35,017 bases of DNA from contig CANROF010000027.1 of assembly GCA_947632155.1 (NCBI GenBank), positions 1 through 35,017 on the forward strand. Direction: 5' to 3'. The stretch is from an uncultured Oscillospiraceae bacterium. Lineage in GTDB: Bacteria; Bacillota; Clostridia; Oscillospirales; Oscillospiraceae. Each line of letters begins with the position of its first letter. Position 1 is the first letter of the stretch. The translations under genes were made by a program, and so were the position numbers. Under the pieces are notes generated by a model. The model did not search any database and was not told the origin of the DNA. It worked only from the letters and a program-made list of their open reading frames with translations. Positions 15,019 to 24,062 of this stretch are shown here, piece after piece.

Positions 15019-16203
15019 ATGACCGAATTTGAACTGAAATACGGCTGCAACCCCAACCAGAAGCCGGCGAAAATCTTCATGCGCTCCGGGCGCGACCTGC
15101 CCATCGAGGTGCTGAACGGCCGGCCCGGGTATATAAACTTCCTGGACGCCCTCAACTCCTGGCAGCTTGTCCGGGAGCTCCGGCGCGAGATCGGCCTTCC
15201 CGCCGCCGCCAGCTTCAAGCACGTCTCCCCCGCCGGCGCCGCCGTGGGCAATCCGCTGTCCGAGGAGCTGAAGCGCGCCTGCTTTGTCCATGACATCAAG
15301 GGCCTGGACGACTCTCCCCTGGCCTGCGCCTACGCCCGGGCCCGGGGCACGGACCGCATGAGCTCCTTCGGGGACTGGATAGCCCTGTCGGATGTATGCG
15401 ACGTCGCCACCGCGAAGATCATAAAGCGGGAAGTCTCCGACGGCGTCATCGCCCCCGGCTACACCCCCGAGGCCCTGGAGCTCCTGCGCCAGAAAAAGAA
15501 CGGCGGCTACAACGTGGTGAGGATCGACGAGGGGTACGTCCCCGAGCACGAGGAGACAAAGGAGGTCTTTGGCGTCACCTTCTCCCAGGGCCGCAACGAC
15601 TTCAAGATCGACGCCCAGCTCTTGGGAAACATCGTCACCGCCAACCAGTATCTGCCCGGCTTTGCCGTGCGGGACCTCATCATCTCCCTCATCACCCTCA
15701 AATACACCCAGTCCAACTCCGTCTGCTTCGCCGCCGACGGACAGGCCATCGGCGTGGGCGCCGGCCAGCAGAGCCGCATCCACTGCACGCGCCTTGCCGG
15801 CGGCAAGGCCGACACCTGGCATCTCAGGCAGTCCCAGCGGGTCCTGGAGCTGCCCTTCATAAAGGGCATCGCCCGCACGGACCGGGACAACGTCATCGAC
15901 GGCTTCATCAACCACAACGAGGAGGACGTCACCGCCGACGGCGTGTGGCAGCGGTACTTCACCGAGCAGCCCCGGTACTTCTCCCCGGAGGAGCAGCGGG
16001 AGTACCTGGACAAAATCACCGACGTCTCCCTGGGCTCCGACGCCTTCTTCCCCTTTGGCGACAACATCCAGCGCGCGGCCAAGAGCGGCGTCAAGTACGT
16101 GGCCGAGCCCGGCGGCTCCGTGCGGGACGACAACGTCATTGAGGTCGCCAACAGCTACGGCATGGCAATGGCTTTCACGGGAATGAGACTTTTCCACCAC
16201 TGA
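15019..16203 (+). CDS. purH: AICAR formyltransferase, stand-alone (C-terminal half of PurH)
   Basis: A 394-residue enzyme that formylates AICAR with 10-formyl-tetrahydrofolate. Bifunctional PurH is about 510-530 residues; here the N-terminal MGS-like cyclohydrolase domain is missing and the protein starts directly at the transformylase region (LKYGCNPNQKPAKIF). The catalytic Lys-His pair is present as K67/H68 in SFKHVSPAGAAVG. The conserved end FPFGDNIQRAAKSGVKYVAE is intact. GTGAGGT precedes ATG15019, nine bases after the purO stop. The lost activity is supplied by purO just upstream. Confidence 0.94.
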   Translation: MTEFELKYGCNPNQKPAKIFMRSGRDLPIEVLNGRPGYINFLDALNSWQLVRELRREIGLPAAASFKHVSPAGAAVGNPLSEELKRACFVHDIKGLDDSPLACAYARARGTDRMSSFGDWIALSDVCDVATAKIIKREVSDGVIAPGYTPEALELLRQKKNGGYNVVRIDEGYVPEHEETKEVFGVTFSQGRNDFKIDAQLLGNIVTANQYLPGFAVRDLIISLITLKYTQSNSVCFAADGQAIGVGAGQQSRIHCTRLAGGKADTWHLRQSQRVLELPFIKGIARTDRDNVIDGFINHNEEDVTADGVWQRYFTEQPRYFSPEEQREYLDKITDVSLGSDAFFPFGDNIQRAAKSGVKYVAEPGGSVRDDNVIEVANSYGMAMAFTGMRLFHH

Positions 16204-16209
16204 TCTGGC

Positions 16210-16389
16210 TTTGAAGGGCTGACGCCCTTCAAATGCCAAGGGGAACGTGCGGAAACCCAGACCTGAATTCTGCGGAATTCAGGTCCGGATTTCCTGCTGT
16301 CACGCCGCCCGCGCCGCCGTAGGCGGCACAAGCGGCGCGACAAAAGGGATTTTTTCCAAGGCACATGTCCTTGGAAAAAATATTGAAAT
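16210..16389 (+). repeat. Four-stem structured repeat element, copy B (purH-purD spacer)
   Basis: Stem 1: 16210-16219 with 16224-16233. Stem 2: 16260-16270 with 16275-16285, loop TGCG. Stem 3 outer: 16298-16308 with 16332-16342, one mismatch; inner: GCCGCC (16313-16318) with GGCGGC (16322-16327). Stem 4: 16350-16361 with 16369-16380, 12 bp. It ends AATATTGAAAT, begins six bases after the purH stop, and has the same orientation as the operon. Stem sequences differ from copy A but remain paired. Confidence 0.88.
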
Positions 16390-16416
16390 TGGGATTATAA
16401 AATCGGAGGCGTTTTA

Positions 16417-17688
16417 ATGAAAATTCTTGTGGTGGGCGGCGGGGGCCGCGAGCACGCTATTATCAAGGCCATTCGGAAAAATCCGGCGGTGGACGTCGTC
16501 TACGCCCTGCCGGGGAACGGCGGCATCGCCGCGGACGCGGTGTGCGTGCCCATCAAGGCCACGGACATCCCCGGCATCGTGAAATTCGCCTCGGACACCC
16601 GGGTGGACTACGCCGTTGTGGCCCCGGACGACCCCCTGGCCATGGGGTGCGTGGACGAGCTGGAGGCCATAGGGGTCCCCTGCTTCGGTCCTAAGAAGAA
16701 CGCCGCCATCATCGAGTCCAGCAAGGCCTTTTCCAAGGCCCTGATGAAAAAATACCGCATCCCCACGGCGCAGTTCCGGACCTTCACCGACATGGGCGAG
16801 GCCATAAAATACGTGGAGCTCATGGGCGCGCCCATCGTGGTCAAGGCCGACGGCCTGGCCCTGGGCAAAGGCGTCACCGTGGCAAAGACCGTCTTAGAGG
16901 CCAAGGAGGCCATCCGGGAGATGATGGAGGGCGGCAAATTCGGCGCCTCCGGCTCCACGGTGGTCATCGAGGAGTACCTGGAGGGGCCGGAGGTGTCGGT
17001 CCTCTCCTTCACCGACGGGAACGTGGTGGTGCCCATGGTGTCCAGCATGGACCACAAGCGCGCCGGGGACGGCGACACCGGCCCCAACACCGGCGGCATG
17101 GGTACCGTGGCGCCAAACCCCTACTACACGCCGGAGGTGGCAAAGCGGTGCATGGAGGAGATCTTCCTCCCCACGATCCGCGCCATGAACGCCGAGGGGC
17201 GGACCTTCAAGGGCTGCCTCTACTTCGGCCTCATGCTCACCGCTGACGGCCCCAAGGTCATAGAATATAACTGCCGCTTCGGCGACCCGGAAACGCAGGT
17301 GGTCCTGCCGCTTTTAGAGTCCGACCTGCTCACCGTCATGCGGGCGGTGACGGAGGGGCGGCTCTCCGAGACGGAGGTCCGCTTCTCCCACAAGTCCGCC
17401 TGCTGCGTGGTGCTGGCCTCCCGGGGCTACCCCGTGAAGTACGAAAGCGGCTTTGAGCTGGTCCTGCCGGAGACGCCGGAGGGCCGGGAGATATACGTGG
17501 CCGGCGCGGAGGCGCGGGACGGGAAGCTCCTCAGCCACGGCGGCCGGGTCCTGGGCTGCGTGGCGGTGGAGGACACCCTGCAAAGCGCCGTTTCCGGGGC
17601 CTACGCCTTAGCCGACAGCGTGAAATTCGAAAACGGCTTCTGCCGCCGGGATATAGGAAAACGGGCGTTGGCGGCCCTGCATGGATAA
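16417..17688 (+). CDS. purD: Phosphoribosylamine-glycine ligase (GAR synthetase)
   Basis: A 423-residue ATP-grasp ligase that joins phosphoribosylamine and glycine. The N-domain starts ILVVGGGGREHAIIKAI, the family signature. The ATP-grasp core has PIVVKADGLALGKGVTVA, IEEYLEGPEVSVLSF, DTGPNTGGMGTVAPNPYY and the metal-binding YNCRFGDPETQ. The C-terminal domain is complete, and length is normal. TCGGAGG lies well spaced before ATG16417. It follows repeat copy B and is 12 bp from purL. Confidence 0.97.
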   Translation: MKILVVGGGGREHAIIKAIRKNPAVDVVYALPGNGGIAADAVCVPIKATDIPGIVKFASDTRVDYAVVAPDDPLAMGCVDELEAIGVPCFGPKKNAAIIESSKAFSKALMKKYRIPTAQFRTFTDMGEAIKYVELMGAPIVVKADGLALGKGVTVAKTVLEAKEAIREMMEGGKFGASGSTVVIEEYLEGPEVSVLSFTDGNVVVPMVSSMDHKRAGDGDTGPNTGGMGTVAPNPYYTPEVAKRCMEEIFLPTIRAMNAEGRTFKGCLYFGLMLTADGPKVIEYNCRFGDPETQVVLPLLESDLLTVMRAVTEGRLSETEVRFSHKSACCVVLASRGYPVKYESGFELVLPETPEGREIYVAGAEARDGKLLSHGGRVLGCVAVEDTLQSAVSGAYALADSVKFENGFCRRDIGKRALAALHG

Positions 17689-17700
17689 GAGGTAAGTGAA

Positions 17701-20700
17701 ATGGTATACAGAGTATTTGTGGAGAAACGAAACGGCCTCACCCAGGAGGCCGATTCCCTGGCCGGGGATCTCAGGGAGCTTTTGGGGATAAAAAATCTCC
17801 GGGGCGTCCGGGTCCTCAACCGCTACGACGTGGAGGGCATCGACGAGGAGCTTTTCAAAAGGTCCGTGGCCACGGTCTTTTCCGAGCCGCAGCTTGACGT
17901 GACATACCCGGAGCTCACGGCCCAGGGGACCGTTTTTGCCGTGGAGTACCTGCCGGGGCAGTTCGACCAGCGCGCCGACTCCGCGGCCCAGTGCATCCAG
18001 ATCCTCTCCCAGGGGGAGCGGCCCACGGTCCGCACGGCCAAGGTCTACGTCCTCCGGGGGAAGCTCACCCGCTCCGACCTTGAGCGGGTGAAAAAGTACG
18101 TCATAAACCCGGTGGAGGCCCGGGAGGCGTCCCTGGAGAAGCCCGAGACGCTGAAGACCGACTACGCCATCCCCACTGTCGTTGAGACGCTTGCGGGCTT
18201 TACCTCCCTGACCCACGGCGAGATCGAGGACCTCGTCCAAAAGTACGGCCTTGCCATGGACGCCGACGACCTTATGTTCTGCCGGGACTACTTTAAGTCC
18301 GAGGGCCGGGAGCCCACCATCACGGAGATTCGCATGATCGACACCTACTGGTCCGATCACTGCCGCCACACCACCTTCCTCACCCACATCGACAGCGTGG
18401 AGTTTGCCGACCCCCTCTGTCAGGAGGAATTTGAGGTGTACCTGGCCATGCGGGACTACTGCGGGGACAGAAAGCCCCTGTGCCTCATGGACATCGCCAC
18501 CGTGGGGGCCAAATACCTCAAAAAGCGGGGGCTCCTGCCGAAGCTGGACGAATCCGACGAGATCAACGCCTGCACCGTCAAGATAAAGGTTGACGTGGAC
18601 GGCGAGAGCCAGGACTGGCTGTTGCTCTTCAAAAACGAAACCCACAACCACCCCACGGAGATCGAGCCCTTCGGCGGCGCGGCCACCTGCATCGGCGGCG
18701 CCATCCGGGACCCCCTCTCCGGGCGCAGCTATGTCTACGCCGCCATGCGCGTCACCGGCGCTTCGGACCCCACGGTCCCGGTATCCGAGACGATGGCGGG
18801 AAAGCTCCCCCAGCGCAAGCTGGTCACCGGCGCGGCGGCGGGGTACAGCTCCTACGGCAACCAAATCGGCCTTGCCACCGGCATCGTGGACGAGATCTAC
18901 GACCCCGGCTACGCCGCCAAGCACATGGAGATCGGCGCCGTCCTGGGCGCCGCCCCCGCCGGGAACGTCCGCCGGGAGGTCCCGGCCCCCGGGGACATCG
19001 TGATTCTCCTGGGCGGCCGCACGGGCCGCGACGGCATCGGCGGCGCCACGGGCTCTTCCAAGGCCCACAACGCCCACTCGGTGGAGACTTGCGGCGCCGA
19101 GGTCCAAAAGGGCAACGCCCCGGAGGAGCGCAAGCTCCAGCGGCTCTTCCGCAATCCCCTGGCCACCCGGCTCATCAAGCGCTGCAACGACTTCGGCGCC
19201 GGCGGCGTCTCCGTGGCGGTGGGCGAGCTGGCCGACGGGCTGCTCATCGACTTAAATCAGGTCCCCAAAAAGTACGAGGGCCTGGACGGCACGGAGCTGG
19301 CCATCTCCGAGTCCCAGGAGCGCATGGCCGTGGTGGTGGACCCCCAGGACCGGGACGAATTCCTGCGCCTGGCGGAGAGCGAAAACTTAGAGGCCACCGT
19401 CATCGCCGTGGTCACCGCCGAGCCGCGCCTTGTGATGGAGTGGAACGGCAAAAAGATCGTGGACATCTCCCGTGAATTTCTGAACACCAACGGCGCTTCA
19501 AAGCACACGGACGTGAAGGTGGAGGCCCCCAGGTCCGTGGAGACGCGCCTTACCGGCGATTTTGAGCGGGACATGACGGAGCTGGTGTCTGACCTTAACG
19601 TCTGCTCCAAGCGGGGCTTGGCCGAACGCTTCGACTCCACCATCGGCGCCGCCAGCCTCCTTATGCCCTTCGGCGGCAAATACCAGCTCACGCCCATTGA
19701 GGCCATGGTCCACCGCCTCCCCCTGGACCGGGGCCGCTCCGACGACTGCTCCTTCATGGCCTGGGGCTACAACCCCAAAATAACCGAGGCCAGCCCCTTC
19801 CGCGGGGCGTATCTGGCGGTGGTGGAGTCCGTCTCCAAGCTCATCGCCGCGGGCGCGTCCTTTGAGGACGTGTACCTCACGTTCCAGGAATATTTCTGCC
19901 GCCCCGGCACGAACCCTGAGCGCTGGGGACAGCCCCTGGCGGCGCTTTTGGGCGCCCTGAAGGCCCAGAGGGAGCTGGGGATAGGCGCCATCGGCGGCAA
20001 GGACTCCATGTCCGGCTCCTTTGAGGACCTGGACGTGCCCCCCACGCTTGTTTCCTTCGCCGTCACCATGGGCAAGGAGCGGGACGTCGTCTCCCCCGAG
20101 TTCAAGGCCCCCGGCCACGACGTCATCTGGCTGAAGCCCGCGTACAAAAACGGCCTGCCCACGGCGGAGAGCCTCAAGGCCCTCTACGCCCGGGTGACGG
20201 CCCTCTTCCGGGACGGCAGGGCCGTCTCCGCCTGGACCCCCGCCTACGGCGGCGCGGCGGAGGGCGTCTTTAAGATGGCCCTGGGCAACGGCATCGGCTT
20301 TGCCTTCGCCCCGGAGGCATCGGCCCAGGACATCTTCGCCCACTCCTACGGCTCCTTCATCGTGGAGCTCACCGGCAAGGCCCAGGGGGATCTCCTGGGC
20401 GTCACCACCGCCGGGCCCGCCATCACCCTGGGCGATAAGAGCGTCCCCCTGGACGCCCTCAGAGGCGCCTGGGAGGGCAAGCTCGAGCGCGTCTATCCCA
20501 CCCGGGCCGGCGAGACTGTCCCCGCCCCGGAGTACAGCTTCACCGCCATCACCCGGGCGGCCCCCAAGGCCGGCGTGGCAAAGCCCCGGGTGCTCATCCC
20601 CGTCTTCCCCGGCACCAACTGCGAATTCGACACTGCCCGGGCCTTTGAGGCCGCCGGCGCAGAGGCGAAGATCTTCGTCATCCGCAATCAGACCAGCTCC

Positions 20701-21375
20701 GCCATCGCCCGGAGCGTGGAGGAGTTTGCCCGGGACGTCCGGGACGCCCAGATCGTCTTCATCCCCGGCGGCTTCTCCGGCGGCGACGAGCCCGACGGCT
20801 CCGGCAAGTTCATCACGGCCTTCTTCCGCTCCGCCGCGGTGAAAAACGCCGTCAGCGACCTTCTGGACCGGCGGGACGGCCTCATGGGCGGCATCTGCAA
20901 CGGCTTCCAGGCCCTCATCAAGCTGGGCCTCGTGCCCTTCGGCAAGATAACCGACACGGACCCGAGCTGCCCCACCCTCACCTACAACACCATCGGCCGC
21001 CACCAGTCGCGCCTGGTGCGGACCCGCGTGGCCTCCAACAAGTCCCCCTGGTTCGCGCTCACGAATCCCGGGGAGGTCTACATGGTGCCCATCTCCCACG
21101 GCGAGGGCAAGTTCCTGGCCTCCGCCCAGACCGTGGCGCAGCTCGCCGAGCGCGGGCAGATTGCCACCCAGTACGTGGACCTGGAGGGCCGTCCCACCAT
21201 GGACGTGTCCTACAACCCCAACGGCTCCGTGGCCGCCATCGAGGGCATCACCAGCCCCGACGGCCGCGTCTTCGGCAAAATGGGCCACTCCGAGCGCGTA
21301 GGCGGCCTCTACAAAAACGTCCCCGGCCAGTTCGACATGCGCATCTTCGAGGCCGGCGTCAAGTATTTCAAGTGA
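17701..21375 (+). CDS. purL: Phosphoribosylformylglycinamidine synthase, single-chain (PurL-PurQ fusion)
   Basis: A 1224-residue enzyme that converts FGAR and glutamine to FGAM. Domain order: a PurS-like N-terminal region (about 1-150), two AIRS-type synthetase halves (for example HCRHTTFLTHID, NETHNHPTEIEPFGGAATC and GAIGGKDSMSGSF), then a class I glutaminase from about residue 960. The glutaminase triad is visible: C1066 in GGICNGFQAL, and H1133 with E1135 in PISHGEG. Unlike PurF in this operon, its glutaminase is therefore intact. It is shorter than the roughly 1300-residue proteobacterial enzyme, as is usual for clostridial single-chain forms. AGAGGTAAG precedes ATG17701. Last gene of the operon. 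Confidence 0.96.
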   Translation: MVYRVFVEKRNGLTQEADSLAGDLRELLGIKNLRGVRVLNRYDVEGIDEELFKRSVATVFSEPQLDVTYPELTAQGTVFAVEYLPGQFDQRADSAAQCIQILSQGERPTVRTAKVYVLRGKLTRSDLERVKKYVINPVEAREASLEKPETLKTDYAIPTVVETLAGFTSLTHGEIEDLVQKYGLAMDADDLMFCRDYFKSEGREPTITEIRMIDTYWSDHCRHTTFLTHIDSVEFADPLCQEEFEVYLAMRDYCGDRKPLCLMDIATVGAKYLKKRGLLPKLDESDEINACTVKIKVDVDGESQDWLLLFKNETHNHPTEIEPFGGAATCIGGAIRDPLSGRSYVYAAMRVTGASDPTVPVSETMAGKLPQRKLVTGAAAGYSSYGNQIGLATGIVDEIYDPGYAAKHMEIGAVLGAAPAGNVRREVPAPGDIVILLGGRTGRDGIGGATGSSKAHNAHSVETCGAEVQKGNAPEERKLQRLFRNPLATRLIKRCNDFGAGGVSVAVGELADGLLIDLNQVPKKYEGLDGTELAISESQERMAVVVDPQDRDEFLRLAESENLEATVIAVVTAEPRLVMEWNGKKIVDISREFLNTNGASKHTDVKVEAPRSVETRLTGDFERDMTELVSDLNVCSKRGLAERFDSTIGAASLLMPFGGKYQLTPIEAMVHRLPLDRGRSDDCSFMAWGYNPKITEASPFRGAYLAVVESVSKLIAAGASFEDVYLTFQEYFCRPGTNPERWGQPLAALLGALKAQRELGIGAIGGKDSMSGSFEDLDVPPTLVSFAVTMGKERDVVSPEFKAPGHDVIWLKPAYKNGLPTAESLKALYARVTALFRDGRAVSAWTPAYGGAAEGVFKMALGNGIGFAFAPEASAQDIFAHSYGSFIVELTGKAQGDLLGVTTAGPAITLGDKSVPLDALRGAWEGKLERVYPTRAGETVPAPEYSFTAITRAAPKAGVAKPRVLIPVFPGTNCEFDTARAFEAAGAEAKIFVIRNQTSSAIARSVEEFARDVRDAQIVFIPGGFSGGDEPDGSGKFITAFFRSAAVKNAVSDLLDRRDGLMGGICNGFQALIKLGLVPFGKITDTDPSCPTLTYNTIGRHQSRLVRTRVASNKSPWFALTNPGEVYMVPISHGEGKFLASAQTVAQLAERGQIATQYVDLEGRPTMDVSYNPNGSVAAIEGITSPDGRVFGKMGHSERVGGLYKNVPGQFDMRIFEAGVKYFK

Positions 21376-21442
21376 TTCCCTTTCCGCCAATCCTGTTCGG
21401 GCCGCCGCCCAGGTCGGCTCACAGGCTGTCGCAAACCCCCAC

Positions 21443-21626
21443 ATCAATATTTTTTCCGGCGACATGTGCGTCGGAAAAAATACCTTTTGTTTTGCTTAAG
21501 TGTGCGGCCCTACGGGCCGTGCGCGGAGCAAAACAGCAGGGAAATTATCTCTGAATTCCGCAGAATTCAGAAAAATTTCTCGCACGTTCCCCTTTGTCGG
21601 AAAAGCCCGCCAGGGCTTTTTCGACA
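21443..21626 (-). repeat. Four-stem structured repeat element, copy C (inverted)
   Basis: Read on the minus strand it has the same order as copies A, B and D. Plus-strand coordinates: stem 4, 21450-21458 with 21472-21480. Stem 3 outer, GTTTTGC (21489-21495) with GCAAAAC (21528-21534); inner, 21505-21510 with 21514-21519. Stem 2, CTGAATTC (21551-21558) with GAATTCAG (21563-21570). Stem 1, 21595-21608 with 21613-21626, one G-U pair. It lies between purL and the MATE gene, antisense to both. Confidence 0.85.
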
Positions 21627-21632
21627 GTCTGC

Positions 21633-21654
21633 GGGCCGCCGCCCACGGCGGCCC
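21633..21654. terminator. GC-rich hairpin upstream of the MATE promoter
   Basis: GGGCCGCC (21633-21640) pairs perfectly with GGCGGCCC (21647-21654). There is no T tract, so it is only a weak candidate for ending purL transcription. No better terminator is seen after purL. Confidence 0.35.
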
Positions 21655-21680
21655 ACTTCTTATGTTTCCCTTGACAAAAT

Positions 21681-21709
21681 TTATAAAAAGTTTATGATTA
21701 TGCTATAAT
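21681..21709 (+). promoter_or_regulatory. Extended -10 promoter of the MATE gene
   Basis: TGC-TATAAT (21701-21709) is an extended -10. The base-17-spaced -35 position reads TTATAA, a weak match. A TTGACA at 21671 is 27 bp away and too far to pair with it. Confidence 0.6.
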
Positions 21710-21734
21710 ACCCTAACATTTTGAGGTCATACTT

Positions 21735-23090
21735 ATGCAAGAGAATAAAATGGGCGTTATGCCGGTGGGGAAGCTCCTTATCACCATGTCCCTCCCCATG
21801 ATGGCGTCCATGCTGGTCCAGGCGCTGTACAACGTGGTGGATTCGGTGTTTGTCAGCCGCGTCAGCGAGGCTGCCTTCACCGCGGTATCCCTGGCCTTCC
21901 CCATCCAGACGCTGATCATCGCCTTCGCCAACGGCGTGGGCGTGGGCATGAACGCCCTCCTGTCCCGGGCCCTGGGCGAAAAGCGGCCCGACGAGGCAAA
22001 CCGTGTGGCCCGCCACGGGCTTATCCTCATGGCCGCGTCCTTCCTCGTTTTCCTGATCTTCGGTCTGTTCCTCACCCGGCCCTTCATGCGCACCCAGGTC
22101 ACCGCCGACACCGACCCGCAGATATTGGAATACGGCGTGCAGTATCTGTCCATCGTCTCCGTCTTTTCCTTTGGCATCTTCGGCCAGATCTACGCCGAAA
22201 GGCTCTTTCAGTCCACGGGCAAGACCGTCTGGTCCATGGTCACCCAGGGCGTGGGGGCCGTCATCAACATCATCCTGGACCCCATCATGATCTTCGGCCT
22301 GCTGAGCTTTCCCCGGATGGAGGCCGCCGGCGCGGCCGTCGCCACGGTCATCGGCCAGATTACCGCCGCCATTCTCGGCATTGTGCTCAACTTTTTTGTG
22401 AACCGGGAGATCAAGCTTGAGCTTCGCAGGCTCCTTGAGCTGGAGGGCCGGGTCTTCCGGCAGATGCTCCTCATCGGCATCCCCACCACCGTCATGCAGG
22501 CCATCGGGTCCCTCATGAGCTACGTGATGAACCGGATCCTCATGGCCTTCAGCTCCACCGCCGCGGCGGTGTTCGGGGCGTATTTCAAGATTCAGTCCTT
22601 TGTCTGTATGCCCGTGTTCGGCTTGAACGCCGGGATGGTGCCCATTATCGCCTACAACTACGGCGCCCGGAGCAGGGAGCGCATCACACAATGTATCAAG
22701 CTCAGCGTGATCTTCGCCGAGGCCATCACCACCGTGGGCTTTCTCGTATTCCAGCTCTTCCCCCAGGCGCTCCTGCGCTTTTTTGACGCGTCGCCCTACA
22801 TGCTGGAGCTGGGCGTCCCGGCTCTGCGGATCATATCCATCCACTTCCTGCTGTGCGGCGCCTGCATCGTCATCGGCTCGGTATTTCAGGCCCTGGGGAA
22901 CGGCCTCTACTCCGCCATCGTCTCCTTTTTGCGCCAGGTGGTGGTGCTGCTGCCGGTGGCCTATATCTTCTCTAAGACCATCGGGCTCTCCGCCGTGTGG
23001 TGGTGCTTCCCCATCGCCGAGGCCGTGTCCCTGGCCACAAGTCTCTTCCTGCTCGCCAGGATCCATAAGAACGTAGTTTCAAAACTCTGA
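21735..23090 (+). CDS. MATE family efflux transporter
   Basis: A 451-residue integral membrane protein with about 12 predicted transmembrane helices in two halves. The MATE family start is clear: GKLLITMSLPMMASMLVQAL then YNVVDSVFVSR. It also has the typical QAIGSLMSYVMNRIL and GLNAGMVPIIAYNYGARSRE in the second half. Such transporters use Na+ or H+ gradients to export drugs or metabolites; the substrate cannot be inferred. TGAGGT precedes ATG21735. The DUF975 gene follows after 30 bp and is likely co-transcribed. Confidence 0.93.
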   Translation: MQENKMGVMPVGKLLITMSLPMMASMLVQALYNVVDSVFVSRVSEAAFTAVSLAFPIQTLIIAFANGVGVGMNALLSRALGEKRPDEANRVARHGLILMAASFLVFLIFGLFLTRPFMRTQVTADTDPQILEYGVQYLSIVSVFSFGIFGQIYAERLFQSTGKTVWSMVTQGVGAVINIILDPIMIFGLLSFPRMEAAGAAVATVIGQITAAILGIVLNFFVNREIKLELRRLLELEGRVFRQMLLIGIPTTVMQAIGSLMSYVMNRILMAFSSTAAAVFGAYFKIQSFVCMPVFGLNAGMVPIIAYNYGARSRERITQCIKLSVIFAEAITTVGFLVFQLFPQALLRFFDASPYMLELGVPALRIISIHFLLCGACIVIGSVFQALGNGLYSAIVSFLRQVVVLLPVAYIFSKTIGLSAVWWCFPIAEAVSLATSLFLLARIHKNVVSKL

Positions 23091-23120
23091 CGGCCATCGA
23101 GCCGGGATTGGAGCGTTAAA

Positions 23121-23906
23121 ATGGAATATTTCAGCACCCGCGACTTAAAACGTCGCGCCAAGGCCACCATCAGGCGGCGCATGGGCGCGCTGCTGCTGAC
23201 GGCGGCGCTCTTCATCGTGTTAAACTTTCTTCTGAGCTACCTGGCGGACGAGCTCACCGGCATCAACGCCTGGAACAGGGAGTTCAGCCGGCGGCTCCGG
23301 TCCTATATGGACGAGATTCAGGGTCTGGCCGGCACAAATGATCTCTATTCCCTCATCGACCGCCTCTCCATGCCGGACATCTCGTTTTACTCCAAGGGCG
23401 TCTTCGCCACGGTCCTGGCGGTGCTGGTGTACCTGATGAGCGTTCCGCTGAGCGTGGGCTACACCTTCCACGTCCTCACCGAGGCCCGCGGGGCGGAGAC
23501 GAAGGCAAGCTCCATTTTCTTCGGCTTCCGGGTGATGTGGAAGGCCCTGGCGATAAACCTGCTCTCCGGCCTCCTTGTGGCGCTGGGCTCGATTTTGTTC
23601 CTGATTCCCGGCATCATCCTTCTCCTGCGGTACTCCATGGCCATCTACATCCTCATCGACGACCCCACCAAGGGCGTGATTCAGTGCATGCGGGAGTCCG
23701 GTTTCCTGATGCGGGGGAACAAGTGGAATTATTTCAAGCTGAATTTCTCCTTTATTCTCTGGTATCTCCTGTCCTCCTTGGTCACAGGCACGGTGGGCGC
23801 GCCGCTTTTGAACATCTACCTCACCCCGTATATCAACCTCACCACCTCGTACTTCTACATCGACCTCCTCCCGGCCCACAACGGCCCGGACTCCATAAGC
23901 TTCTAA
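23121..23906 (+). CDS. DUF975 family membrane protein
   Basis: A 261-residue multi-pass membrane protein with about five hydrophobic segments (near residues 22-42, 95-115, 140-170, 200-225 and 230-250). The pattern DDPTKGVIQCMRESGFLMRG-NKWNYFKL is characteristic of DUF975, a family common in Firmicutes without an assigned function. TTGGAG lies nine bases before ATG23121. Its closeness to the MATE gene suggests one transcript. No catalytic motif is visible. Confidence 0.85.
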   Translation: MEYFSTRDLKRRAKATIRRRMGALLLTAALFIVLNFLLSYLADELTGINAWNREFSRRLRSYMDEIQGLAGTNDLYSLIDRLSMPDISFYSKGVFATVLAVLVYLMSVPLSVGYTFHVLTEARGAETKASSIFFGFRVMWKALAINLLSGLLVALGSILFLIPGIILLLRYSMAIYILIDDPTKGVIQCMRESGFLMRGNKWNYFKLNFSFILWYLLSSLVTGTVGAPLLNIYLTPYINLTTSYFYIDLLPAHNGPDSISF

Positions 23907-23908
23907 AG

Positions 23909-23940
23909 CAATGCCCCCGCCAAAAACAGCGGGGGCATTG
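23909..23940 (+). terminator. Hairpin after the DUF975 gene
   Basis: A perfect 12-bp stem (23909-23920 with 23929-23940) with an 8-nt A-rich loop. There is no T tract; its last bases overlap the -35 of the next promoter. Confidence 0.55.
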
Positions 23941-23966
23941 ACATAATCGGCCGGATATTGTATAAT
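23938..23966 (+). promoter_or_regulatory. Consensus promoter of a small-protein gene
   Basis: Perfect TTGACA (23938-23943), 17-bp spacer, perfect TATAAT (23961-23966). The transcript would start near 23973 and run about 190 nt to the terminator at 24129-24160. Confidence 0.88.
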
Positions 23967-24035
23967 ATAGAGGCCCGAAAGGGCAGGGAGCCGCGGAACG
24001 GCGACATCCAAGAAATACGGCGGCGGTTTTGGCTA

Positions 24036-24055
24036 CTCTCCTTAAGGAAGGAGGG
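24036..24055 (+). promoter_or_regulatory. Hairpin that hides the ribosome site
   Basis: CTCCTT (24038-24043) pairs with AAGGAG (24048-24053) around an AAGG loop, with C-G and U-G pairs extending it. The AAGGAGG Shine-Dalgarno of the small gene is thus base-paired in the mRNA, a usual device in type I toxin mRNAs. Confidence 0.6.
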
Positions 24056-24062
24056 GATGTTG

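Noticed and set aside
19498-21465. Very long open frame on the minus strand opposite purL, and similar long antisense frames over feoB, purH and proS
   Set aside because: They mirror high-G+C genes with strong third-position bias, are rich in Gly/Ala/Val/His/Arg without any domain, and have no ribosome sites or promoters.
21671-21709. TTGACA at 21671 as the -35 of the MATE promoter
   Set aside because: It is 27 bp from TATAAT, too far for sigma-A; the extended -10 alone is the better explanation.
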